The translations under genes were made by a program, and so were the position numbers. From Thozetella sp. PMI_491 (Eukaryota > Ascomycota > Sordariomycetes > Chaetosphaeriales > Chaetosphaeriaceae), in the NCBI GenBank assembly GCA_021432635.1, contig MU270044.1, positions 24,187-68,052 of the forward strand: a stretch of DNA of 43,866 nucleotides, in the 5' to 3' direction. Each line of letters begins with the position of its first letter. Within the stretch, counting starts at the first letter, position 1. This document shows positions 11,475 through 20,255 of the stretch, piece after piece. The notes beneath the pieces were generated by a model, which was not told the origin of the DNA, searched no databases, and saw only the letters and a list, made by a program, of their open reading frames with translations.

Positions 11475-13161
11475 CTACTTGGCGTTCGCCCTCTTCGCCC
11501 TCTTTATCTCACGATACTTCCTCACCCGCTCTCTCGACTTCCTTTTCTCCCACTCGACCATAATGTTTCTCAGATGCTCAGGGAGGGCGTCAACCTCTGC
11601 CTTTCGTTTGGCTTTGGTTTCCTTCTGTTTCTCGAATCTCTGGGCCTTCTTGTCTGGAGGGAGGGCATGGTATCGATCCTTTGCCTTGTCGCGTACATGA
11701 TCTTTACCTTCCTTTGGCATAGCAGCATACTTGGCTACCTCATGTTCGCGTTTCTGCTTCCGTCTATTCTCCTTCTTGTGTTTAGGCATCTCTGCGTACT
11801 TCTGTCGATCGGATGTCCGTTTCTTCTCCTTTTCAGCCTCAGGAAGAAGAGCCCACTTCTCGCGGAGAGCAGCATTGAATGCGTCTTTCTCTTCGTTGGT
11901 CATTGCAGCAGCCTGCTCACGTCTAGCCGCCCGAGCATCCTCCTTCTCGGTCTCCGTCAGGCGAGCCCACTTCGAACGCTTCTTTGCTCTAGCAACTTCC
12001 TTTTGTGCTTCGGTCCTCGATTGCCGTCTCACACGTCGCATTGAAATGATCTCTTTCTTCTTCTCGGGTGAAAACCCACTCCATTCGGTCCCCCTGTACT
12101 TCCTTGGCACACAGATGAACTCGTTGATTGCGTGATGAGAGCAGCATCCCCACCAGTATGTTTGTTGTTCCTTCATGTAGTGCGAACCAAGGATTTCGGC
12201 GAATAAGGTCTCTGCGAGAAGGCAGAGCAGCCGCAGATGGACAAGGAAGGATGAATCTGCGACATCGAGCAGCGGTACCAGCATGAAGACACTCCACTGC
12301 TGGCCCCGTTTGCACTTCTTGCTGTGCATGAGATTGTGGAAGAGATTAGGTCTTAGCACAGCGTGTTAGGTATGCCAACGATGATTCTTGACGTAGGAAA
12401 GACAAGACTTACTCTGTTTTGACGACGGTGGGCTTCTGATGCTGCTTCTTTCTGCCGGAAAGGCCAGCGACCATGTTGGTTGCACTCCCGACGTAGGAAT
12501 GGTTGTGAGCTTTGGCGTCCGGCAAGACATGAGCCGTAGGGTCGGAAAACAAGGGCCTGAGTAAACAGCCGTAGACACCCCATTCTATGGTGTCAACCCA
12601 TGGAACACTTGACCAGTTAGGTGGGGTATCGGGTCGAATGTTGAGTAGGAACTGCTTAGCCTGCTCCGGCACATATTGCTCAATGACCATGGCCCAATCG
12701 ATGGACTTATAGGCCGAAAGGATTGCTCTCGGGCATTGACCTATCTGACCATCATCTTCACTGAGAAGCTCGTCGAGTTTCCGAGCAAGGAGCTTGGCAA
12801 ATTCCGACGGAGGACCAGTAGACACCAGGGGCCGCGGCTTCAGCAGATCTGCCACTGCTAAGAACTTCTCCGCCAAGGATCGATCCTTGATGGGCTCCAG
12901 GAGTACTTCAAGTCCAGAGATGTACCTCTGAACAAGACTCTCGAGTCGCGTGGCTTCTTTGGGGCTGCGCCGGTTGACGATACCTAGCACGGCGTAGAGA
13001 TCGTCGTCGGTGGCGTCGAGGCCAATGACTTGTTCACCTTCCGATATTTCGTCTTCAGAGGTGAAACCATCATTCTCGGCACTTGAAATGGGTGAACTTT
13101 CGTCTTCGGAGCTGGAGCTAGGAGAAAATTCTTCATCGTTGGCGAAGCGAGGACGCTTCAT
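11475..13161 (-). CDS. island gene 3: GIY-YIG-type nuclease with Lys-rich repeat tail
   Basis: Exon 1 is 13161-12413 and exon 2 is 12351-11475. The intron (GTAAGT donor, CCTAAC branch, TAAG acceptor) keeps frame through a split Glu codon and gives 541 aa. The N-terminal ~60 residues are Ser/Glu/Asp-rich. A GIY-YIG core is readable: GVY at 195-197, YVGSATN at 223-229, Arg237 within GLSGRKKQH and candidate catalytic Glu297 in LLAETLF. Spacing and motifs fit the GIY-YIG endonuclease fold, in which these Tyr, Arg and Glu residues act in metal-dependent DNA cleavage. From about residue 340 on, the protein is a run of basic, helical repeats of the type (K)WALLPEAEKE / YAAMPKEGKD / YHALPPDKKA, probably a DNA- or RNA-binding tail. 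It is divergent to the PHD gene. It is a candidate DNA-cutting enzyme of the island. Confidence 0.75.
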
Positions 13162-14042
13162 GATAGGTGATGATGAGGATCAACGGGACACTTGGGAACA
13201 AATAGATTGGATCTGGGCAGTGAGGGTAATGATTGAGAAGACTGATTTGAGTGCTCTCGATGCCACAAGGTAGGATTTGCTGGATGTGAACGAAGGAGAC
13301 AAAGTGCCTATTGAATGGGAAGGAATTTGGAGCGCACAGAAAGGTATTCGACGGGCGACATGTTGAGGAGGAAGGTGCGAGTATGCTCCTTCCCCTGCCG
13401 AGTAGCCTGGGAAGTCCGCACTCCATACCGGCACCACCGCCCGCGAGGGCGCGCGTGCACTCGATGGAGGTGCTGGCAACTTTGCGATTGTCAAGGCCAA
13501 GTAGTGAGAGAGCACGCGTTTGGTGAAGATGAAAGAAAAAAGCAACCTTGGTACCTGTCAACTTTCTATCCGGCCATAAATTTCTTGTGAATCGAGTTGG
13601 CCTTTTTTTTTTGACGCCTGGCAGGTTGACTCAAATTCAACCCGCCGTGCTGCGATTCAACTCACCTCACCACATGCCACTCACCTTGCCGCAACCCACT
13701 CACCTTGCCGCAACCCACTCACCTTGCCGCAAACCACTCACATTCATGCATTATATTCGTCCCAAGGGCTCTTTCTCTCTCTCCTGTGGTCCGCGTAAGA
13801 TTATGCTCCCCCTGCCGCACCTCGGAGTGTGATTACCTTGCCTACCCAGTCAAGCCGGACGCAACTACCTTACCCTTCTCTTCTCAGCATCATTCGTTGG
13901 AACTGCGCGCCCGGCCGCTGCATGCCATCTGCCCAGTCTCAGAAACTACGAAGGGTTTTCTTATCAACCCTGCAGCTTCATCCTTCCTGCCGACTACAGA
14001 TTCCAAAGCCGACAAACGTCTCGATCACTCACCTTTCCCATC
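13162..14042. promoter_or_regulatory. shared divergent promoter, GIY-YIG / PHD genes
   Basis: About 880 bp between divergent starts. It contains a T9 tract near 13603-13611 and a three-copy 19-bp tandem repeat (listed separately). Short frames here have no coding character. The last 200 bases upstream of 14043 are CT-rich, like a 5' leader. Confidence 0.45.
13679..13735 (+). repeat. 19-bp tandem repeat, three copies
   Basis: The unit ACTCACCTTGCCGCAACCC is repeated head to tail three times (the last with AAACC for AACCC), preceded by a degenerate copy (CTCACCTCACCACATGCC). It lies about 310 bp upstream of the PHD gene start and could be promoter-proximal binding sites or a simple minisatellite. 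Confidence 0.85.
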
Positions 14043-15754
14043 ATGGACGGTCAGATTCAAGGCAAAGCTCACAATATCGCCTGGAAGCGTCGAGGCTTGA
14101 ACGAACACCTGGTCGACGAAATGATTGAAGCCAATTTAGCCCAGTGCAACGATGAATACAAGCCCCGCCAGAACCTCGCGCCGAGAAAGAAACACCTTCC
14201 GAGAACCCCAGTAAATGACGAGGCGTCTCAGAAGGGTGAGGACGATGCTCCAGAGCCGTGTAAAAAGAGAGCCAAATCAGTGCATGAAAACTCCGCGAGC
14301 CTCCCGCCAGCCAAGAAAAGATCTGTAAGTACTAGACATAGAGGCTAAACCGATTAATTAAATACTGACAACTCTGCTGTACAGAAAACGCTCGAGCGTG
14401 AGGCTCGCTTCACTGGAACATATCCTAACTTCGAGGAGTTTGGCGTGGACAACGATGCTGGCAGTGGTTCAGGGGGAGCATATGAGCCTGACGATGGCAA
14501 TCTCTCCGAGGCGCAAGACTCGGACGGAGACTACGACGATGCAATCTCGATGGACTCTCTCGTTACCCCTAGCGAGACGGAGGCTTTGGGCTGCTTGATT
14601 GATACAGATACACAGGAAGAAGGAAAACTACCGATGAATGACAACCAATATGAGCCATCGGACGAGTCTCTTAGCATGATGCTTAACAGCAGCGATAGAG
14701 AGGAAAGCAGCGCTGCAGGTAGCGACAGTGAGGATGATACTGACCCTCGGACTCTCATAAATGCGATGTTTCTTCAGCTCGACAGCGCGGACGAGCATGC
14801 CACCGGAGAGATTGACCCGAACCTGGAGGCTTTGCCATCTACGAACAGCACCAAAAGAGGCAATCAAGAGGGCGATCTTCCAATCGACGAGAAGCAAACC
14901 TTCAACTGCATTTGTGGAGAGGACATCGTTGAGATGTCCGATCTCGTGCGCTGTAACTCATGCGGGGTATGGCAGCACCCTCAATGCGTGGGATTCGATC
15001 GCGACAATTCGGAGTGTAAATTCTTCTGCGAGAATTGTCGTAACCGAGAAGTCACAGATAATTCTCCACGCGACAATGAACGCAGAAATGTCTTCATATT
15101 CAACTGTCCTTGCAACGAACGCTGTGTTCATCCGGAAGACCTTGTGCGCTGTCAGTCGTGCGGAATATGGCAACATGCGGCCTGCCATGACATGGACAAC
15201 GAAGATTCTAAAAAGTCGGGATCCATTTTCTTCTGCGAAAAATGCCAACATAAGCGCAACCAAGAGCAACAGGATAATGCTTCGGCCAGTTATGGAAGCG
15301 ACGATGTCATTGCCTGCCCTTGTGGAGACGATGACAAGGATGCCCATATGATACAATGCGATAATTGCAGAGAGTGGCAGCATACCGAGTGCGCAGGCTT
15401 GGAAGTTGAGACAGCTGAACACCCAGACTTCCGGTTCTTCTGCCTGTGTTGCATAAAACGAGGGGCCGCGCCTCCAGAGTTCCGCATACCCAGCTACCCC
15501 AAGGTGAGGCTATATTATCTCACTCGATTCGGGCGGAAACGGACTTTTACTAACTTCTACAGGTGAACAAGATGCCTACAAGCCAGGAGGATGATGGGCC
15601 ACAGACTTGGACAAGGGAAGAGATTTTCTTCCTGGTGAACAGCAAGTACGAAGATCCAGAGACCTTTTCCCGGAAATTTGGCTTGATTGGAGCGGATATG
15701 AAGGAGAAAAAAGCTACGCTGAAGGCCGTGATGGAGGCGACGAAGAAGGTCTGA
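14043..15754 (+). CDS. island gene 4: protein with three PHD-like zinc fingers
   Basis: Exons 14043-14324, 14385-15503 and 15563-15754. Both introns have consensus GT donors (GTAAGT, GTGAGG), near-consensus branch points and ACAG acceptors, and join in phase 0 to give 530 aa. The N-terminal ~260 residues are basic, then acidic and Ser-rich, with no recognised fold. Three consecutive C4HC3-type fingers follow: CICGEDIVEMSDLVRCNSCG with WQHPQC; CPCNERCVHPEDLVRCQSCG with WQHAAC; and CPCGDDDKDAHMIQCDNC with WQHTEC. Each has the hallmark Trp two residues before the His-x-x-Cys pair. PHD fingers of this class read the N-terminal tail of histone H3, often methylated Lys4. Three in tandem with such similar sequence suggest internal duplication. 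The last exon adds a charged C-terminal helix. It converges with the H3-variant gene. Confidence 0.85.
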
Positions 15755-16164
15755 TTTCAATTGTCCCTTAAATAGCTGTCTCTGCCTTTAAATGGCTAGG
15801 GCGATGCCATCTCAGCAAATTGCTACGTAGTATTTATTTGCTGCATCTTGGCGGGAATAGCCACCTGAAGAATCTTCCTTACAGGAACCCGTCCCATAGG
15901 TCCCGCAGGACATTGCGGGATGCCCCCCATTTCCTGCGGGAAACGGGGGAATTCCCGCGTGGGTTCCCGCGGGACTGCGTGAAAAAGTTGGTCGATGACA
16001 ATATATGAGGTATTTCATGTTTAAAAGCAGTAGATAGGGCGGAATAGGCTTTGGGATTTGGCATCTAAGGCTGTTTGACGTGCGAGGTTAAAGCTACTCA
16101 AGTTATAACCTAATCGTTTCCATGCCCTTGTCCCAAGAAAATACGCTTATGTTACCAGGGTATC
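15755..16164. other. convergent 3' region between PHD and H3-variant genes
   Basis: No gene. It contains the GCGGGA/TCCCGC cluster (15901-15974) listed separately. It may mark the seam between the left and right parts of the island, because the 23-bp motif starts just to its right and is absent to its left. Confidence 0.45.
15901..15974. repeat. GCGGGA/TCCCGC repeat cluster, hAT-like subterminal region
   Basis: Six copies of GCGGGA in either orientation occur within 74 bases: 15901-15906, 15915-15920, 15936-15941, 15953-15958, 15965-15970 and 15969-15974. The last two form the palindrome TCCCGCGGGA. Dense short GC-rich repeats of this kind are typical of subterminal transposase-binding regions of hAT elements. 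With the BED finger at 20.3 kb this hints at a hAT-type component. No complete terminal repeat was identified. Confidence 0.5.
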
Positions 16165-17077
16165 TCATGTAAATTCCATATCAGAGCTGGCTCGCTATAA
16201 ACTGGTTATTACAATGTTTATTACATAGCTAGAACAGTGATGACTTACTACTACTCTGTCTGGGCTTGCCGGGACTCCTTGGGTTACAGGGGCTGCCGAG
16301 GCTGTCGGGGCTACTGGGACTGTTACGGGATTCTTTTTGAAGTAGTCGGTTACCCGGCCGTTGACCATATACTTATCGTAGTTTGGTAGAAGATGCGGGT
16401 TGATGCTGGCTCCTTGAATCAAGATACGGCTAACAAGGTGGAAATCTTTCACCATCATGGTGATTCGCCCGCCATGAATGGTGGCGAGGTACGACACTAG
16501 ATTTGGTTATTACAATGTTTATTACACGGTAGGATAACTCTACTTACTCTCGAAGAAGCGTGTCAGGTACTGCTCTGCTGCCTCCTGGAGCGCGCCTAAA
16601 GCTGAAGCCTGCATACGGAAGGGCTGGCATGCCTTGTCATGTACGATCTCACGAACCAGACGGCTAAATGCCGCTTTAGGGATGAGCAGCTTGGTCGATT
16701 TCTGGTAACACCGGATCTCTTTAAGAGCTTTGGCTGAGATATTTTAATATTAGGGATAAATGTAGAGCATATGGCAAATATGACTTACTGCCTGGCTTAT
16801 AGCGGCGTTTCTTGCCGATCTTGCGGTTACCACCAACCGTGATAGCCGTCTTGGTAGTACTCTTTGCACTTCGAGGTCCTGTCGATACAGGTTTCTTTCT
16901 AGCAGGACCTTTACCAGTAGTCGGCCCCTTGCTAGCAGGCTTCTTACCAGCAGGCTTCTTACCAGCAGGCTTCTTACTAGTAGGCTTCTTACCAGCAGGC
17001 CCCTTGCTAGCATGCCCCTTGCTGGCAGGCCCCTTCCCACCAACGCTCTTGCGAGCAACATGCTTTGCAGTGGCCAT
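16165..17077 (-). CDS. island gene 5: divergent histone H3 variant
   Basis: Four exons (17077-16789, 16733-16548, 16496-16249, 16194-16165) encode 250 aa. All junctions have GTAAGT donors and AG acceptors and preserve frame. The N-terminus matches the H3 tail: [17 protein letters not shown] keeps the equivalents of K4, R8, K9, S10 and K14. The tail is then expanded to ~96 residues by repeats such as PAGKK and ASKGP. The histone fold follows: RRYKPGT (91-97), then [16 protein letters not shown], then FSRLVREI, then [13 protein letters not shown] and finally [19 protein letters not shown] (165-183). The loop after REI is one residue longer than in canonical H3, and [12 protein letters not shown] recalls CENP-A more than H3. 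Beyond the fold is a unique ~65-residue extension. No stop or frame break is seen. It is divergent to the orphan gene, with a 5'UTR intron at 17136-17078. Confidence 0.88.
16203..16225 (-). repeat. 23-bp double motif, copy 1 (H3v intron 3)
   Basis: On the minus strand it reads TGTAATAAACA, T, TGTAATAACCA. It lies near the 3' end of the 54-nt intron 16248-16195, in sense orientation to the histone gene. Confidence 0.95.
16504..16526 (-). repeat. 23-bp double motif, copy 2 (H3v intron 2)
   Basis: Identical to copy 1, located in the 51-nt intron 16547-16497 in sense orientation. Confidence 0.95.
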
Positions 17078-17083
17078 CTGACT

Positions 17084-17106
17084 TGGTTATTACATTGTTT
17101 ATCACC
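17084..17106 (-). repeat. 23-bp double motif, copy 3 (H3v 5'UTR intron)
   Basis: Reads GTGATAAACA, A, TGTAATAACCA in sense with the histone gene. It ends six bases before the acceptor CAG that directly abuts the ATG. The deduced intron is 17136-17078. Confidence 0.9.
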
Positions 17107-17137
17107 GCTGGGGCATGTTTTTCAAATTTGACTTACC

Positions 17138-17573
17138 GTGTCAGACTGAGGAGGACCTGGACTAGCCTCTAGGGAAGAAGGTGCGACCAGCAAGGGCTAT
17201 GATACCGTCTAGGTAGGTAAACTAGCTTCGCGAGGTCGAAAATATGCGTAAAGTGGAAGCGCGACGAGAATAGGCGATGCGATCGTTGGTTGTATCGCTA
17301 AGGAAGGAGTGATCAATTGAGCGCAGGTGAAAAATCGCTGATTTTTCCGGCGCGAAGCTGCATGAAGGGCTGTTTAGCTCGTTTTTCTCAATTTTTTCAA
17401 CTTCCACTTTACAACGAACGCATTTACGAGTGCCAGCGCCGCTTGTAATCCTTAGTTTTGAGGGTCGGATTTTCACATTTTGCCAAATCGGATTGGATTT
17501 TTACGCTGACGACGTCACCAGATTTTTTCGCCAGACTTTTTCTCGCCAGATTTTCACCCGTCCTCCACACAAA
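17138..17573. promoter_or_regulatory. bidirectional promoter of H3 variant and orphan gene
   Basis: About 435 bp between the two divergent 5' exons. It carries several T-rich runs, a palindromic AAATCGCTGATTTTTCC area and CGCCAGA-T(n) repeats near 17515-17550. Each flank leads into a 5'UTR intron whose acceptor adjoins the ATG and which contains the 23-bp motif. The mirror-like arrangement suggests coordinated expression of the pair. Confidence 0.55.
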
Positions 17574-17605
17574 GTAAGCCTAAACTATACTCTTGTGATA
17601 ATATC

Positions 17606-17628
17606 TGTAATAACTAATGTAACAAACA
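17606..17628 (+). repeat. 23-bp double motif, copy 4 (orphan 5'UTR intron)
   Basis: Variant copy: TGTAATAACTA, A, TGTAACAAACA. It ends three bases before the acceptor AG that abuts the ATG at 17632. The deduced intron is 17574-17631 with a GTAAGC donor. Confidence 0.85.
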
Positions 17629-17631
17629 TAG

Positions 17632-19630
17632 ATGGCGGGTAAGAGAAAGTCTCCTGAGGAGCTTAGCCAAAACCCGAGCACCAAACGAGTACGGGCCCGC
17701 CAAGCACGTATGAACGACAACGAGCGTACCGTCCAGCGTGCTACCTCCGCGCTGAATACAGCCATTTCACGAGCGCGGAAGATATGTAGAGATACGGATG
17801 AGTGGAAGCTAGCAAATGACGATGCTCGTAAGCAGCTTGAAGAGGCTGCGAAGCAAGCTACGATCAGCCAGAGGTAAGTCCGCCTCTGTCATGCCTTATG
17901 TAATAAACAATGTAATAACCATCTGCAGTTACGTGCTCAAGAAGCACCCCGATCAAGTCCGCGCGTTCCTGGGCATGATTGATAGCCCCACCGATCCTGG
18001 CGCCCTAGGTGAGGACCAGTTCCTCAGCCCAGAGGAATGGGAGCGTACCAATCCCGACGAGTACGAAAGATATAGCCTGCTTGCAGAAAAACAAGATCGG
18101 ATCCGGGTTTTTGGTTTTGAGGGCGGCATTCCGTATATCCTACAAACACTGGTTGATTCACCCGCCCTACGAGGGAGCGATTCGGATACGAAGTGGTTTC
18201 TCGCTTTAGCCCGGGTATGTAACTACACTTTTTCTAGTGTAAATTCCATACTAACACAGTATTTAGGCGATCCAGGACCATGCTAGAGATTGTGATCGCA
18301 ACATCGAGGATCTGGGCCTCAGTGCCGCGCCGAACACCGCCCCTCTAGCTAGAGTCACTAGACAGATCATTTCGAAGCTTCGTGAGCTTCTAGCTTTGCG
18401 CCCAAGTGTGGCAGCGATGCAGGCAGATATGAAAAGCCAGCAGCAAGAGGTAACTTACTTCACTGGTTATTACACTGTTTATTACATGGTAGTTCACTAA
18501 TAATACAATAGAAGATGCAACTTCAGCTCCATACTGCCTGGCGCGACGTCTGGATCAACGCAATCCGTACGATGGGTGTTAAGTTACGACTCCTAGAGAC
18601 TCATCCCAGCCGCGTTAAAGTGGGATGGGAAGTATTATGCTTCCTAGAGTCACACACGCTATTCGTGAGCGCCTTTTACCCGCCTTGCCCCCGGCTTGTC
18701 AACCTTGAGTAAGTTTGTTATATTCTTATGCTTATGATAGACTAATTATCTATTAGGAAACGAGTCGGAAAGCCATTCCGGTTTAAAGAGGTCGTATCGA
18801 TGCGCCAGGTCTTCGATCACACGACTGGGTGGTGGTCCCGCCTGCCTGGTAATCCACCTGCGCCAAATGGTATATTCGGGAAAATCTTTTCTGCCGATCT
18901 ATGCTACCCTCCACTCCCTTCGGCATATTGCCTTTTTTCCGACAACGAATGGGCTGTATACCGCTGCCTTGCAAGCCTGCCAGGAGACGTGGCTTGTTAT
19001 CTTACCGCAGGTGGTAAGCAATACCGCCAGAATTGCCTCAAGTATGTAAACGATGATCGTTGTAATAAGCAGTGTAATAACCAGTCTAGGAATCGCGTCA
19101 TGGCTCTCAAACACAGACCTGCCTTGCGCTGGGTGCGAGTCAAGCGCAGGGTTGTATCGTGGGGACTCCGGCGTTACAATCTCTTTTCTACTATGCGCCT
19201 GATTCGAGGAATGTCGGATGGAGACTGGATCGATCTCCCTGGCCCAGCAGCTATGTGGGAAGGTGTCGACGAGCGTATCTTCCACGAAAACACTCCGATC
19301 GCTCGTATCGATGCCGATAAGCCTAGTGTTGAGCAATACGAGCAGGCAATCCGACTGCTGCTTCGCCCAGCTGCTACAGGTGCGTATGATCCGATGGCTA
19401 GCTACGTCGTCCTGCCCTGGGATCATCCGGCCAGCTCTTTCGCCTATATAACCAACGACGAACGCCTGGCATCATCAGATTTAGCTACCGTCAAAGACCG
19501 CGGTATGCTAGGCCAGTGGGTAAGCCGGAACTACGACCCGGTTTCTTTTGCTATGGACGCCTCAGCTAGCAAGGGCAGCGACAAGCATAAAGCTCAATGC
19601 AAGGGCAAGGGAAAGGGCAAGGTTTTGTAG
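17632..19630 (+). CDS. island gene 6: orphan protein paired with H3 variant
   Basis: Six exons: 17632-17873, 17929-18214, 18267-18449, 18512-18708, 18757-19041 and 19090-19630. All five introns are 48-62 nt with clean GT/AG and preserved frame, giving 577 aa. No known domain is recognised. The N-terminus is basic with a likely nuclear signal (KRVRARQAR). Residues ~35-150 are helical and charged. The C-terminal half is rich in Trp, Tyr and Pro (WWSRLPGNPPAPNG, WDHPASSFAYI), suggesting a compact domain. The last 20 residues are a Lys/Gly tail (KGKGKGKVL). There is no frame damage. Three of its five coding introns plus its 5'UTR intron (introns 1, 3 and 5, and the leader) were checked against the 23-bp motif and contain it. 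Its head-to-head pairing with the H3 variant suggests a joint function, possibly as chaperone, loader or replication factor; that is inference only. Confidence 0.8.
17899..17921 (+). repeat. 23-bp double motif, copy 5 (orphan intron 1)
   Basis: TGTAATAAACA, A, TGTAATAACCA in the 55-nt intron 17874-17928, ending seven bases before the next exon. Confidence 0.95.
18464..18486 (-). repeat. 23-bp double motif, copy 6 (orphan intron 3, reversed)
   Basis: The only clearly antisense copy relative to its host gene: the minus strand reads TGTAATAAACA, G, TGTAATAACCA. It lies in the 62-nt intron 18450-18511. Confidence 0.95.
19061..19083 (+). repeat. 23-bp double motif, copy 7 (orphan intron 5)
   Basis: TGTAATAAGCA, G, TGTAATAACCA in the 48-nt intron 19042-19089. 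It occupies almost half of the intron and ends six bases before the exon. Confidence 0.95.
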
Positions 19631-19947
19631 CTTAGTAACTATGGATCAACGAGCTGGTACATAATGGTTATGAGCTAAATTCTATTCATTTCATGAAGTA
19701 TCCTTTCTATGAGCTTCATATCCTGCACTAAAAGCGTCTTCCGTTTCGCATGTAAAGCATATAAAAGGCTCGCTAGATATGATTAATATGGGAGACACAA
19801 TACATACCACTAAAGAGACGTGTCAGACGAGCCTCGGCCATCTATATTATCTCCGCAACTGCCTCGCTCTGTACTCAGAATCTAGGCTTGATCTGGTGGA
19901 TAAGCTCTACCAATAGCCTTCAGAAAGCAGCTTTTGGTAGGATTGGC
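19631..19947. other. 3' region of orphan gene, AT-rich
   Basis: No gene or conserved element recognised. It is AT-richer than the flanking host DNA. Confidence 0.4.
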
Positions 19948-20217
19948 TTAGTAGATTCTAAGAGCTTCCTCTCTATATTCCAACGTGACCCTAGATTCGA
20001 TTAGTGAATATAAGTGATGTAATAAATATTGTAATAAACACTTATTTATTGTCTTCTGAGCTTTTGCCTTGGAAACAGTACTCATAGGAATCTTCCTAGG
20101 AGTGGAAGCCTGAGCTGAGTGATAGGAGATCGAGGAGTTTACAATAATAATCTTCTTTTTTATTGTTTGCTTATTATTGTGGGGGGTTGAGGGTGTTGGT
20201 TTACAGCAACCTTCCAT
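19948..20217 (-). CDS. small AT-rich frame, possible relic or small gene
   Basis: An 89-codon frame from an ATG at 20217, with a basic stretch (STVSKAKAQKT) in its middle. A 51-nt in-frame interval within it starts GTGTTT, contains the 23-bp motif in antisense, has CTAAT near its end and finishes in CTAG, so it may be an intron. Splicing would leave 72 residues. There is no homology call. It could equally be non-coding island DNA. Confidence 0.22.
   Translation of the reverse strand: MEGCCKPTPSTPHNNKQTIKKKIIIVNSSISYHSAQASTPRKIPMSTVSKAKAQKTINKCLLQYLLHHLYSLIESRVTLEYREEALRIY
20018..20040 (+). repeat. 23-bp double motif, copy 8
   Basis: TGTAATAAATA, T, TGTAATAAACA. It is inside a possible 51-nt intron of a small minus-strand frame, antisense to it. 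Confidence 0.85.
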
Positions 20218-20255
20218 CTACAGAAAAGAAGGAAACTGCCTCTAGGGCATGGACC

